Below, in pieces: positions 1-9,310 of a stretch of DNA of 64,000 bases. The stretch is taken from contig LGRX02035483.1 of NCBI GenBank assembly GCA_001247695.2, positions 1 to 64,000 of the forward strand. The letters are read 5' to 3'. Each line of letters begins with the position of its first letter. Position 1 is the first letter of the stretch. The notes below the pieces were generated by a model, which saw only the letters and a list, made by a program, of their open reading frames with translations, did not search any database and was not told the DNA's origin. Made by a program: the position numbers and the translations under genes. This DNA is from Cymbomonas tetramitiformis (lineage: Eukaryota; Chlorophyta; Pyramimonadophyceae; Pyramimonadales; Pyramimonadaceae).

Positions 1-332
1 ATACCAAGTGAAAATAACGGGAAGTTTCCTTTTTTTCAGAATAACTATGACTCACAGAAAATATCACAATGACAACCCTTGTCACCATTGACAGGTAATA
101 AAAAACTGATATTCAGATAATAAGAAGTCCGTGTTAATTATCTTTGAAACATATAATTATTGTCATCGATGACGATATTTCCAGGTGCTGGAAAAAAAAA
201 TTGTTTTATACTTTATTTATAAAGTAGGAAAATTTGTCATCGATGACGATATTTTTCGGTTGCATGAAAACATCAGGTTACAACATCAAGCTTGTCATCG
301 GTGACGTTTTTCTCACTATTTGTAAAATAGGT
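1..332 (+). repeat. Left arm of a ~330-bp inverted repeat
   Basis: This arm matches the reverse complement of about 1779-2113 at roughly 85-90% by eye, with small indels. It starts at base 1 with ATACCAAGTG, and the right arm ends with CACTTGGTAT. It is AT-rich and carries three copies of a 14-16-bp palindrome (around 161, 235 and 293). The true left boundary cannot be seen because the window begins inside or at the edge of the repeat. Confidence 0.9.
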
Positions 333-1778
333 CTGCGAACAAATAAATTATAGAATAACGCGAATAACGCGTGCTTCACTTATACTAAGAAATTATAGGA
401 ATAATAATAGAAAATAGAAGCCGCTAGGCAGGAAGGTGGCAACGTTGCAACGTCTGCGAGCGGAAAGCTACTACTAAGAAAAGAAGGGAAGCCAAACGCT
501 TCAAGAGTGAAAGTTAAAAAAGAACAATTTGGAGTCTGCTGTCGCGGTCAGAGTTTGTAAATATAAAGAAAGCGAAATATTGTTAAGTCTTTTAAAGTCT
601 TCAACGCAACGCTAATAAGGACCAATCCAGTTCCACATTAGAAAGTCACCTTTAAACCCCAATCAGATCTAATCTTGCAAGACTCCGTTGAGAAGCGCTA
701 TTTTACCTATTGTTGCTTGTGCTGCAAGCAGTGAAACATCTAAGCAAATAGCTGATATTAATGAGCTAGCGAATTAGTATCCGATTGCGCCGAGGTTTGT
801 TCCTCGGGAGCTCAAGGTGAAAGTGCAGGTATGCTTTTAATTTTTCAGACTTTTTATTGATAACATCTTGCGGTGAAAAAGTTTACATTGGTGTCGCTGT
901 TTTTAGTTTTCTCTTTTTTGTCATCGATGACGACTCCACCTAATTTGTCAACGAGTTCGCTTTCGGCACAAGTTTTATTTCTTTCTGAAACGTCATCGAT
1001 GACAACTTACCTCTCTTGCCGTTGATTTAGTCGTTATTTTTCAACGAACATGGTATTCCTTGTCATCGATGACAATATTTTTGTCATCGATGACGCTTTG
1101 GGTACTTGTTCTGTTTATTCACTTGACGTATCTACGTTTAGAACTATTTTTGTCATCGATGTCAATATTTTGTCATCGATGACAATATTTTTCTGAGACC
1201 GAATGCTTGTGACAAGTTTTTCCTGAGGATATTACCCCCATGGAGATCAATTTTCTTGCGGGCTCTCACAGTTTTGTTTCGAACGAGAAAGGAGTCAAAG
1301 CTTATACTTTTTTTTCGTTCGTCGATGACGGATGTTTCCGTCATTGGTGACGGACGTTCCGCAGTTATTTCAAAAAGTATGGAACTGTCCGTCACCAATC
1401 ACGGACGTTTTTTTTTCTCTTGATGAGTTACTACCTTCAACGTCAAAGATAGCGGCAGTTTTAAAAGTCTCTAATTACGCAGCGTCTAAGTTATTTAACC
1501 GTCGATGTCTTTACGATGAACTCGCAACAAACCGCGGCGCAATCGTATACTGATTCCCTAGTAGCTCATTGGTATCAGCTAGTTGCGCAGACTTTTTATT
1601 GCGTGCGGCACATTCTAAGACAGCGCTTCTTTAAGAAGTCTTACAAGATTGGATCCGAAAGAATCTTAGTGACTTTTGAAACTGCTAAGATTCTGGACCG
1701 GTCATAATATTCAGCTTTGCGTTAAAGACTTTAGAACAAGTCTCTAATTACGCAGCGTGTAAGTTATCAACCCGTGTA
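333..1778. other. Non-coding spacer with palindrome array
   Basis: The AT-rich spacer between the arms has no convincing gene; the longest ATG reading frames are under 80 codons and look random. It holds further copies of TTGTCATCGATGACAA or close variants near 918, 992, 1060, 1080, 1150 and 1170, with divergent ones near 1319, 1332 and 1388. About 38 bp starting CTCTAATTACGCAGCGT occur twice, near 1470 and 1743. It could be an origin, a telomere-like end or a foldback element. Confidence 0.6.
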
Positions 1779-2113
1779 GACCTATTTTACAAATAGTGAG
1801 GAAAACGTCACCGATGACAAGCTTGTTGTTGTAACTTGATGTTTTCATGCAACCTAAAAATATCGTCATCGATGACAATTTTTTTCTACTTTATAAATAA
1901 AGTATGAAATAATTTTTTTTCAGCACCTAGAAATATCGTCATCGATGACAATAATTTTAGGTTTCAAAAATATTCAGCACGGACTTCTTATTATCAGTTC
2001 AATATCACTTTCTTATTAGCTGTCAATGGTGACAAGGCTTGTCATTGTTATATTTTCTGTGAGACATAGTCATTCTGGAAAAAGGAAACTTGCTTTTATT
2101 TTTCACTTGGTAT
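1779..2113 (-). repeat. Right arm of the ~330-bp inverted repeat
   Basis: This is the inverted partner of 1-332, with palindromes near 1807, 1865, 1937 and 2022. The arm ends exactly where the 177-bp satellite starts, so the two structures abut. Confidence 0.9.
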
Positions 2114-2690
2114 TTTTCACCTGATTTGCATTTTGACTTTTTCGGGGAGGTGTCGGTGCATTTTTTCACAAAAGGAGACCAAAGTGTATTTTCAGTATTT
2201 CCGGGGCCCGTTGTGTAATTTCACTTGGCGGGGAGGGGGGTGCGGTGATATTCCGGACGAAGGACGCGTCATTGTATTTTCACTTGTTGTTTTTCACCTG
2301 ATTTGCATTTTGACTTTTTCGGGGAGGTGTCGGTGCATGTTTTCACAAAAGGAGACCAAAGTGTATTTTCAGTATTTCCGGGGCCCGTTGTGTAATTTCA
2401 CTTGTTGGGGCGGGGGGTGCGGTGATATTCCGGAAGAAGGACGCGTCATTGTATTTTCAGTTGTTGTTTTTCAACTGATTTGCATTTTCACTTTATCGGG
2501 GAGGTGACGTTGCATTTTTTACGAAAAGTAGACCAAAGTGTATTTTCAGTATTTTCGGGGCCCGTTGTGGAATTTCACTTGTCAGGGAGGGGGGGTGCGG
2601 CGATATTCCGGAAGAGGGACGCGTTGTTGAATTTTCACTTGAAAATAATTCGAGGACCGTTTTGTATTTTCACTTGGTGAAATACCCATT
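2114..2690 (+). repeat. 177-bp tandem satellite, about 3.2 copies
   Basis: Units start near 2114, 2291 and 2468, with a partial fourth to about 2690. The word CTGATTTGCATTTT recurs at 2121, 2298 and 2475, exactly 177 bp apart. Each unit has a G-rich stretch, the phrase CGGGGCCCGTTGTG, and repeats of TATTTTCACTTG. The reading frames across it are by-products of the repeat. Its position beside the inverted repeat suggests a subtelomeric satellite. Confidence 0.9.
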
Positions 2691-3156
2691 TCCCCATTCG
2701 CCCATTCACCCATTCACCCATTCTTTGCGCGACGATTCCCTTTGGGCGTACGAGTATGTCAATTTCCCCGGCCCTGCTTTAAGTCGGTCACGACAATAAT
2801 ATTACACCGCAAGGTTTTAAAGGTTAATATCAGGCACGGTCGATGTAAACAACAAGGATGTTGCATGAAGACATCAAACCTTCACGATGCAACCGTGCCA
2901 CGCCCGCTTCCTTCTACTATTGAATCTCAGATTGTACTCACTGCTCGCCGTCGCGTCGTCGGTCTCGATATCGAGCTCGACATTCAACACCCGAAACAAG
3001 GCGACTAACCTTCCCAGATTTCTTCAAACCTTTTGCAGAAATTTCGTGCTTTATACGCCGCCTGTTAAAGAAAATATGGAAATGACGAATGGATACGACA
3101 CTTCTGTCCTCTTTCTCATTCTCGAAGCATGCTGCGAGCTACCTCTCCGCTGCTTG
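2691..3156. other. Intergenic region with short repeats
   Basis: CCCATTCA/G octamers are repeated four times at 2694-2724. About 40 bp at 2737-2780 (core TTTCCCCGGCCCT) recur near 60516-60557. About 30 bp at 2969-2998 (core GAGCTCGACATTCAACACC) recur near 7893-7926. An ATG frame at 2887-3171 would give 94 residues with a hydrophobic start, but it runs into the end of the next gene and has no promoter signal, so I do not call it. Confidence 0.5.
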
Positions 3157-4011
3157 CTATTGTCGGCCTGATCGTTTCGCGTGCGTACGTTCGTACATAA
3201 ATTCTGAGTAAACTTTTACGGTGCAAACGTCCTCGTCGCAAGTCGATGATGCGACATTCTTCGTCATGTTACGTAAATACCGCCTGGCATCGGCTAACCC
3301 GGATGTGCATGCAAGTTTTTTTTGTAGCAAGTTTAAATTTCTATGGTATTCGGGCGAAACGCGATCGGTATGGTTTGCGCTCAAGGAGATTATGCGCGCG
3401 TGTTGAGTGCGATACACACTTTGGCGTTTTTGTATTAAACGATTATAAAAGTCGTCGTCCTCGGCCCCCCACCCCCAGAAACAGTTGGAAAATCCGTCCA
3501 CCAACTTAAACACGGATGGCGGTACGCCGAGTACACCTCCGACATAACTGGGATAGGGCAGTTTGTAGTCAAATTGCGAAGCGTTTGTTGCGGCGTGCAC
3601 TACCGCAGTCTTACTAAAATTTCCGTACGCCAACGTAGACTCTGTGAGCATGTCCACGTCGTGCAAATAAACATACGAGCACGCGTTCTTCATTACGTCA
3701 GACAGGTACGCGTACCCAGCGTTTAGTAGAAGGCCTCTGTTGAAAGGATTGGCGGATGTTTGCTCTGCGTAAAGTAAGGTGTATGTCATTTTCTCCGCGC
3801 TCATTTTACCTTGGATAAATGTTGTAAAAATATTTTGCTGCAGGTAACGATTTCTTATAGGTACGATAAAACATACACGCGTTTGATGAACGTAAGCCAC
3901 GCTCTGATCATCGATAGAGACGCGTGGCACAAAAGAGTGCAACCTATAATACAGAACCATCGCGACTATCACGAGTAATCCAACGCGGCTAGTGAAATAA
4001 TAGTGGCGCAT
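3157..4011 (-). CDS. Beta-1,4-galactosyltransferase-like enzyme (GT7), type II membrane protein
   Basis: This protein of 284 residues should transfer galactose (or a related sugar) from a UDP-sugar to a terminal sugar on a glycan, probably in the Golgi. Residues 10-22 are a single hydrophobic signal-anchor after a short basic N-terminus. The GT7 motifs are in order: FNRGLLLNAGY (90-100), metal-binding HDVD (117-120), YVGGV (156-160) and FWGWGAEDDDFYNRL (178-192), close to the WGWGGEDDD signature of animal B4GALT enzymes. The length is a little short for the family, with a compact stem. The start is the ATG at 4011, with a TATA box at 4039-4046 on the minus strand. Acceptor specificity cannot be read from the sequence. 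Confidence 0.88.
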   Translation of the reverse strand: MRHYYFTSRVGLLVIVAMVLYYRLHSFVPRVSIDDQSVAYVHQTRVCFIVPIRNRYLQQNIFTTFIQGKMSAEKMTYTLLYAEQTSANPFNRGLLLNAGYAYLSDVMKNACSYVYLHDVDMLTESTLAYGNFSKTAVVHAATNASQFDYKLPYPSYVGGVLGVPPSVFKLVDGFSNCFWGWGAEDDDFYNRLIQKRQSVYRTQHARIISLSANHTDRVSPEYHRNLNLLQKKLACTSGLADARRYLRNMTKNVASSTCDEDVCTVKVYSEFMYERTHAKRSGRQ

Positions 4012-4038
4012 GATGAACGCGTTTTGCGAATACGTATG

Positions 4039-4046
4039 TATTTATA
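4039..4046 (-). promoter_or_regulatory. TATA box of the galactosyltransferase gene
   Basis: TATAAATA on the minus strand, 28-35 nt before the ATG at 4011. Confidence 0.6.
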
Positions 4047-4207
4047 CGTGTTACAAAAAGCATTTGCGCCAAAAACAAAGCAATTCGTTACCGTGTGTAA
4101 TTACGAGTTCTTCGGCATTGTATTGCATTGCATACGAGCTAAATCCGAGCAGCAAACCCAGCAAGCTTTAAAAAACTAACAAATTTGGCTCCACTATAAA
4201 TCCATAT

Positions 4208-4257
4208 TTTTCGCGCGCGCGCAACACCCCCCCCCCCTTGCTTCGCGCGCGCGAAAT
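4208..4257. repeat. GC-stem, poly-C-loop palindrome 1
   Basis: The arms TTTCGCGCGCGCG and CGCGCGCGCGAAA flank a loop with a C11 run. This is one of ten copies in the window. It lies between two divergent genes. Confidence 0.9.
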
Positions 4258-4336
4258 TTATTCCACGTGAAAAACAACAGTACCGGGGGGTTTTCGCACG
4301 CAACATATCAGGGCCGGTTGGGCCTGAAGAACGGAT

Positions 4337-4347
4337 GTCGATCGAAC
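4337..4347 (+). promoter_or_regulatory. GTCGATCGAAC element upstream of ankyrin gene 1
   Basis: Exact 11-bp element in coding orientation, 129 nt before the ATG at 4476. The same element precedes the other three ankyrin genes. No TATA box lies within 100 nt of this start. Confidence 0.65.
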
Positions 4348-4475
4348 GTCCGACAATCTCGGAGCCCTGATTCCTGTAAATGCGACCAAGACCCTTCACA
4401 CAAGTCATAAATCTTTCAAGCCGATCTCAGCACCCACCCGACGAAAAACTTTTGTCTCCGCCGAAAGAGACACCG

Positions 4476-5996
4476 ATGCACACAGTTGACCGGCAGACGC
4501 TTGTCAACCCTGACGGTGGCGAATGCGCTAAGGCATCCAATTCGCTGTATCTCGTTGCAGAGCAGTGGGGCACGAGCGTTCTTCGCCGAGGCGCGGACAG
4601 GTCGACCCTCGTTACTGTGATCACCACGGATTTGGGAGAGCTGGCGATCGACCCTCTCCTCACGGCCTCGGACAAGGCGATTTTGCGCATGACCTGCAGA
4701 AGCATGCGCGCGAAGTACCGCGAGTGCGTCCGGTTGCGCGTGGATGAAGCGATGTTCGTCACGCCGTCCATGCATCTTTTTGCGGAAACGGGAATACGCG
4801 AGGCATCATACCCGAAATGGAAGATGCAGGTGCTTGCACACAGATCGTGCGCCTCCGTCGCGGGACGGGGACGCCTTGACATGCTGATGTACCTGCGAGG
4901 TCGAAAGATGATCTGGTGCGCAGCTACGACTATTGCGGCCGCCGAGAAGGGTCACTTGAACTGTTTGCGGTACGCTCACGAAAACGGCTGCGACTTGAGC
5001 GCGTCCACAGCTACGGCGGCCGCCAAGAACGGTCACCTGGAGTGTTTGCGGTACGTTCACGCAAACGGATGCCCATGGGACGTGATTACCACCAGGGCGG
5101 CCGCTAGGAACGGTCATCTGGAGTGTTTGCGGTACGCTCACGAACACGGCTGCAAATGGGGTTGCGACACGACCGAGGTGGCCGCGAAGAACGGTCACCT
5201 GGAGTGCCTGCGGTACGCTCACGAAAACGGTTGCGAGTGGACTGTCTACGCGACCGAGGCGGCTGCCAGGTACAACCACCTGGAGTGTCTGCGGTACGCT
5301 CACGAAAACGGTTGCAAGTGGAATTCCAACACGACCGAGACGGCTGCCAGGAACGGCCACTTGGAGATCCTGCGGTACGCTCACGAAAACGGCTGCAAGT
5401 GGAAGGACACGACCGTCATGGTCGCTCAGAACGGTCACCTGGAGTGTCTGCGGTACGCTCACGAAAACGATTGCGAGTGGGATTTTCGCACGACCGAGGC
5501 GGCCGCCTCGAACGGCCACCTGCACTGCTTGCACTACGCTCGCGAAAACGGTTGCGCATGGCACATCACCACGCCCGAGGCGGCCGCCTCGAACGGCCAC
5601 CTGGACTGTCTGCGGTACGCTCGCGAAAACGGTTGCGCGGGAACGCCAGCCGTTCCTATGCTGGCTGCCAGGAACGGTCATCTGCACTGTTTGCGATACG
5701 CTTACGAAAACGGTTGCGCGCGGAACGTGGACACCACCAGGGCGGCCGCCTTGAAGGGTAGCCTGGACTGCCTGCGGTACGCTCACGAAAAGCACTTCCC
5801 ATGGGACGACTTCGTACCTGCGATGGCTGCCCGTAACGGTCATCTGGAATGTTTGCGGTACGCTCACGAAAACGGATGCGAATGGACTTCACGGACGTGC
5901 GAGGAAGCTGCTCGTGGAGGGCACTTGATGTGCTTGCTATACGCTCATGAGCACGGATGCCCACGGGAATCAGGAACGCGCAGTTATTACTGGTAA
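4476..5996 (+). CDS. Ankyrin-type repeat protein with F-box-like N-terminus (paralogue 1)
   Basis: The protein has 506 residues. An N-terminal helical segment (DPLLTASDKAILRMTCRSMR and following) is shared with three paralogues here and resembles an F-box in pattern (inference). About 13 repeats of 26-27 residues follow, with the core AAxxGHLECLRYAHENGCxW, the ankyrin-like type common in algal and protist proteins and large DNA viruses. The repeats are nearly identical at the DNA level, which suggests recent expansion or homogenisation. F-box plus ankyrin proteins of poxviruses recruit targets to host SCF ubiquitin ligases, and a similar role is plausible. An upstream in-frame ATG at 4380 exists; I chose 4476 because the paralogues have similarly short leaders. 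Confidence 0.82.
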   Translation: MHTVDRQTLVNPDGGECAKASNSLYLVAEQWGTSVLRRGADRSTLVTVITTDLGELAIDPLLTASDKAILRMTCRSMRAKYRECVRLRVDEAMFVTPSMHLFAETGIREASYPKWKMQVLAHRSCASVAGRGRLDMLMYLRGRKMIWCAATTIAAAEKGHLNCLRYAHENGCDLSASTATAAAKNGHLECLRYVHANGCPWDVITTRAAARNGHLECLRYAHEHGCKWGCDTTEVAAKNGHLECLRYAHENGCEWTVYATEAAARYNHLECLRYAHENGCKWNSNTTETAARNGHLEILRYAHENGCKWKDTTVMVAQNGHLECLRYAHENDCEWDFRTTEAAASNGHLHCLHYARENGCAWHITTPEAAASNGHLDCLRYARENGCAGTPAVPMLAARNGHLHCLRYAYENGCARNVDTTRAAALKGSLDCLRYAHEKHFPWDDFVPAMAARNGHLECLRYAHENGCEWTSRTCEEAARGGHLMCLLYAHEHGCPRESGTRSYYW

Positions 5997-6367
5997 GCGG
6001 TAAAGCCTTGTCTGGAAAACCCTCCGAGGGCGACATGGAGATGCAGCAGCAACAAACGGAGACTCGCCACTTGCGTGCGGTCAGCCAAACGCAAGGCGAA
6101 GTCGCCGCGCACGGTGATTCTCACACGACGGTTGTAAGAAACTGTTAGTTATATGCACATTAATATGATTAGAATATTTTCGAAGATAATAAGGATGATC
6201 CCTCGAGGCATGCTGCTCGAGCGTCGGGCTCCAGAACCGCTTTGTCGACAATGAATACATAACACAAAAACATAATTAACAAATCTTATTCGTAGGTGAA
6301 GTTCAATATCAAAACACGTTTCACTCTCTGTTTATTGTAACACGTTGAATGCGTCGGTCGTCGGGAA
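5997..6367. other. Intergenic, nothing recognised
   Basis: This lies between two converging ankyrin genes. I see no repeat element, hairpin or convincing reading frame; a 63-codon frame overlapping the end of ankyrin gene 1 is judged random. Confidence 0.5.
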
Positions 6368-7663
6368 CTACTCGCTACTTGCCGTCGTGCCGTCGGTCTC
6401 GACGCGACCCAGCAAGCCTCTACTCCTCATCACCTTCCGCGTCGCACAGTCGTAATTTGGGTGCTGAAGCGCCGCCCGCTTGTAAGTCTGCGTGCGGACC
6501 GTATCGAGCAGGCTTTGAACGTCTAATCCGTCGATGATGTCGCGGTAGGCGTGGATGTCCATTGTCAACCGCATGCACTCCCGAAGCGTGTCCGCTGAGA
6601 CTTGGCACCCCTTCGCGTGAGCGTAACGCAAACACTCCCATTTTCGGTTCCGCACGGCCGACTCGCAGGTGGACGCATTCCACGGGCAGCCGTGCTCGTG
6701 AGCGTACTTCAGGCAATCCAAAGATCCTCCCATCGCGGCCAACTTGCAGGTGGACGCATCCCACGGACAGCCGTGCTTGTGAGCGTACTTCAGGCAGTCC
6801 AAGGTTCCATGATACGCGGCCGTCCTGCAGGTGCTCTCGTTCCACGGACAGCCTTGCTCGTGAGCGTACTTCAAGCAATTCAAGGCTCCCGACTCCGCCG
6901 CCAGTACGCATGTTTCTTCATTCCACTCGCAGCCGTGCTCGTGGGCATACTTCAGGCAGTCCAAAGCTCCTTGAAACGCGGCGTACTCGCAGACGTATCG
7001 TCTCCACGAGCGGCCATGCTCGTGGGCGTACTTCAAGCAGGCCAGATTTCCGCTTGCCGCCGCCATCTCGCAGACCGACTCGTTCAACCGACTGCCGTGC
7101 GTATGCGCGTATGTCATACAGTCCAAGGACCCCGCAAACGCCGCCAATTCGCAGCATTCCGGAGTCATCGAACAGCCGTGTTCGTGTGCGTAAACTAGAC
7201 ACCTGAAATGCCCACCTGCGGCGGCGGCCGTGCACGTATAATCATGCAAAGTGTAGCGAATCTCGTAAACGTACTTCAAGCAGTCCAGGTGCCCATTACG
7301 AGCGGCGGCGTAAGCCGCTTCCAACGGCAAGGGGTATCCTTTGTCCGTAGCGTACTTCAAGCACTCGAGGCTACCGCGACGCGCGGCGAAGTTGCACGCC
7401 TCCCTCTCGATACAAGATATTGCGTCCGGAAACAATTGTCGAGCGAGGTCGTGCAACGAAGGCGAGGAGGACAGCATTCGATCCATCCGCAAGTAGATGG
7501 AGTTGCGGTAAAGGTGTCTCATACCCCGACTCGTCATGCGCAACAACGCCTTGTTCTCGCCCGAGAGTAGAGGGTCGACGTGCGTCTCCCAAATTGGGGT
7601 ACCGATCAGCTGGAGGAGGTTCGCCACGCAGCTGCATGCGAGGGTGAGATCAGAAGATCGCAT
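6368..7663 (-). CDS. Ankyrin-type repeat protein with F-box-like N-terminus (paralogue 2)
   Basis: The protein has 431 residues from the ATG at 7663; the frame extends to a GTG at 7732 but has no earlier ATG. The F-box-like segment contains THVDPLLSGENKALLRMTSR and the conserved tail SSSPSLHDL. About ten repeats of the YAHEHGCPWxxSTC type follow, more diverged than in paralogue 1. The C-terminal ~50 residues lack repeats. It converges with ankyrin gene 1. The likely role is as an adaptor binding a host or viral target, perhaps in a ubiquitin ligase; the target is unknown. Confidence 0.82.
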   Translation of the reverse strand: MRSSDLTLACSCVANLLQLIGTPIWETHVDPLLSGENKALLRMTSRGMRHLYRNSIYLRMDRMLSSSPSLHDLARQLFPDAISCIEREACNFAARRGSLECLKYATDKGYPLPLEAAYAAARNGHLDCLKYVYEIRYTLHDYTCTAAAAGGHFRCLVYAHEHGCSMTPECCELAAFAGSLDCMTYAHTHGSRLNESVCEMAAASGNLACLKYAHEHGRSWRRYVCEYAAFQGALDCLKYAHEHGCEWNEETCVLAAESGALNCLKYAHEQGCPWNESTCRTAAYHGTLDCLKYAHKHGCPWDASTCKLAAMGGSLDCLKYAHEHGCPWNASTCESAVRNRKWECLRYAHAKGCQVSADTLRECMRLTMDIHAYRDIIDGLDVQSLLDTVRTQTYKRAALQHPNYDCATRKVMRSRGLLGRVETDGTTASSE

Positions 7664-7736
7664 CGGGACAGGACTGTTCTCAACCTCTGTGTGTGCTTGA
7701 AGGAATGAAAGTTCGTACCTTTGGGTGTGCACTTAA

Positions 7737-7747
7737 GTTCGATCGAC
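7737..7747 (-). promoter_or_regulatory. GTCGATCGAAC element upstream of ankyrin gene 2
   Basis: Exact element on the minus strand, 74 nt before the ATG at 7663. Confidence 0.65.
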
Positions 7748-8266
7748 CGCAGGCGCTCTCCATCAACGTCTCACCGCGCCCGTATGTATTCTCGATTATA
7801 CGACATAGCGCAGAATTGTGATCGCCGTGTGCGATTGAAAACCAAGGCGTGCTGGTGTGACGGACCGGAGAGTGTCACGCGGGCGAGGCGATTCGATATC
7901 GAGCTCGACATTCAACACCCGAAATAGGTCGCGTTGAATCGGACGGTCCTGGTGGAAGGTGTATTCTCTATCGTTGGATATAGAATTTGACCGGTCAATT
8001 GTGACATGGTCCTGGCAAAGGTGCAGCAAACAAATGGAGAGTCTCCGTTTATTCGCTGCAGCCAGCGTAAATGCGCTGACCCGTCTCAGGTTTGCGTTCG
8101 TGGCTTATCCAGTTAGCGGTGACGCTTTGTGTCGTATTGTGCATCGCTTTGCTTTCAAAAACTTTGTCGAGGTGTCGTTTATGCTTATTCGCGGCCGCGA
8201 CTTGAAGCTGCGAATCCTAGGTACGTTCCTAAGAAAACGGAAAACGACAATATGTGAAATCGAGCT

Positions 8267-8274
8267 TATAAATT
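8267..8274 (+). promoter_or_regulatory. TATA box for the gene at 8337
   Basis: TATAAATT, 63-70 nt before the ATG at 8337. Confidence 0.6.
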
Positions 8275-8336
8275 CCACTAACACCGCGTCACGCGCGTAG
8301 CAATCACGGAAAGGTGAGTGTCGGCATTTTCGTGCG

Positions 8337-8738
8337 ATGTCCAGCGTGGCGAGGGAGGGCGCCGAAGCCGTCAAATTACCCGTGCGAGTTTTCCGGTCGA
8401 GCGGGGGCTACGATAGGTCGACCAGACGCAGTCTAAGACACGATTACTCCATAATCGCCTGCGACGACTATTGCACAAGCCTGCAGGATGATGTGCGACA
8501 CTTTTGCACCGAAACCGTTCGCCCACTCCTACCCGCAGCCTCGCCCCTTCCAGCCCCTGCGCCGAAGATGTACCTGTGCTTCAAGAACTTGGACGTGCGA
8601 GTGCTGAATTTGAGCACGTTCGTGGATTCGGTTGAGTGTGTCGATCTCGAGAAGGTTGACGGCGATTTTGAATCCGTGTGCAGACGATTGGATGATAAAA
8701 TGATCGTGATTTTTGTGCATCTCATGTTTACGGACTGA
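8337..8738 (+). CDS. Small protein of unknown function (133 residues)
   Basis: I do not recognise a family. The start ATG sits 63 nt after a TATA box, which supports a real gene. The N-terminal half is basic and polar, the middle is proline-rich (residues ~64-77, PLLPAASPLPAPAPK), and the C-terminal 55 residues look folded, alternating hydrophobic and acidic residues and ending in a hydrophobic segment with VIFVHLMF. There are no transmembrane or signal segments. It is oriented away from ankyrin gene 2. Confidence 0.6.
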   Translation: MSSVAREGAEAVKLPVRVFRSSGGYDRSTRRSLRHDYSIIACDDYCTSLQDDVRHFCTETVRPLLPAASPLPAPAPKMYLCFKNLDVRVLNLSTFVDSVECVDLEKVDGDFESVCRRLDDKMIVIFVHLMFTD

Positions 8739-9310
8739 GCGTCGGTTCATGTAAGGGGCGGAAATTGTGCGTGGGCCTGATCTTGGAGCGCAGAACGGAT
8801 GACCGATCTGTACAACAGTCGATTGACGCTCTTAGACCCCGATTTTAGCATATTTGACGGGTGGAAGTCGAATGTGAGTGTGTGATGTGATACGTCTTGT
8901 GGACAAGCGGAGTTTCCAAACATTCAAACATCATCATGAAATAACATCTTACACACTCGGATTTGTGTACAACTATAAAACGCACGTGTTTACAATGTCC
9001 CTTCGATGCGACATACCGAACAACAAACGGAGCGGCGCGGACGTGTTGATGCGGCCACGCTGCGTCGTCTACGTGCGGCTATAAATCCTATTGGCGTTTA
9101 TATATTGTATATATTGCGTTCAACATCTAAACACTTCGAAAAGGAAGCCATTTCTTTGCTCCTTGTATCGTGTTTGGAAAACGAGGATGCTCGCACGTTT
9201 AACGCGTGTGGGGTATTACTTAGGCCTGGCGCTTACACATGCATTCTCGCAAAGTGCGCGAACGTCGCTTGCACAGGCAGCGTAAGCAAGATCGGCGTGA
9301 GATTTCGAGC
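8739..9310. other. Intergenic region with an orphan TATA box
   Basis: TATAAAT lies at 9080-9086 (plus). The first following ATG, at 9187, opens only a 32-codon frame with a signal-peptide-like start, antisense to the edge of the glycosyltransferase relic. A 28-codon ATG frame begins at 8799. Neither is convincing; this may be the remains of a lost gene. Confidence 0.4.

Larger units (their letters stand above)
7664..8336. other. Divergent intergenic region with promoters
   Basis: This holds the GTCGATCGAAC element of ankyrin gene 2, the ~30-bp sequence shared with 2969-2998 (at 7893-7926) and the TATA box of the gene at 8337. An ATG frame at 8034-8300 (88 codons) is open but contains that TATA box and is not called. 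Confidence 0.5.

Noticed and set aside
1162..1707. Small frames in the palindrome-rich spacer
   Set aside because: All are short and AT-rich, overlap the palindromes and lack any family signal.
2133..2680. Frames of 124 and 66 codons in the 177-bp satellite
   Set aside because: They exist only because the repeat length is divisible by three; the product repeats itself and has no promoter.
4139..4408. 89-codon minus-strand frame
   Set aside because: It runs through a GC palindrome (giving an artificial ARAKQGGGG-like stretch). Similar frames across the other palindromes were also rejected.
4806..5867. Long minus-strand frame (353 codons) opposite ankyrin gene 1
   Set aside because: It mirrors the repeated sense gene in another frame; its own repeats are by-products of the ankyrin repeats. 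Similar antisense frames across the other ankyrin genes were rejected for the same reason.
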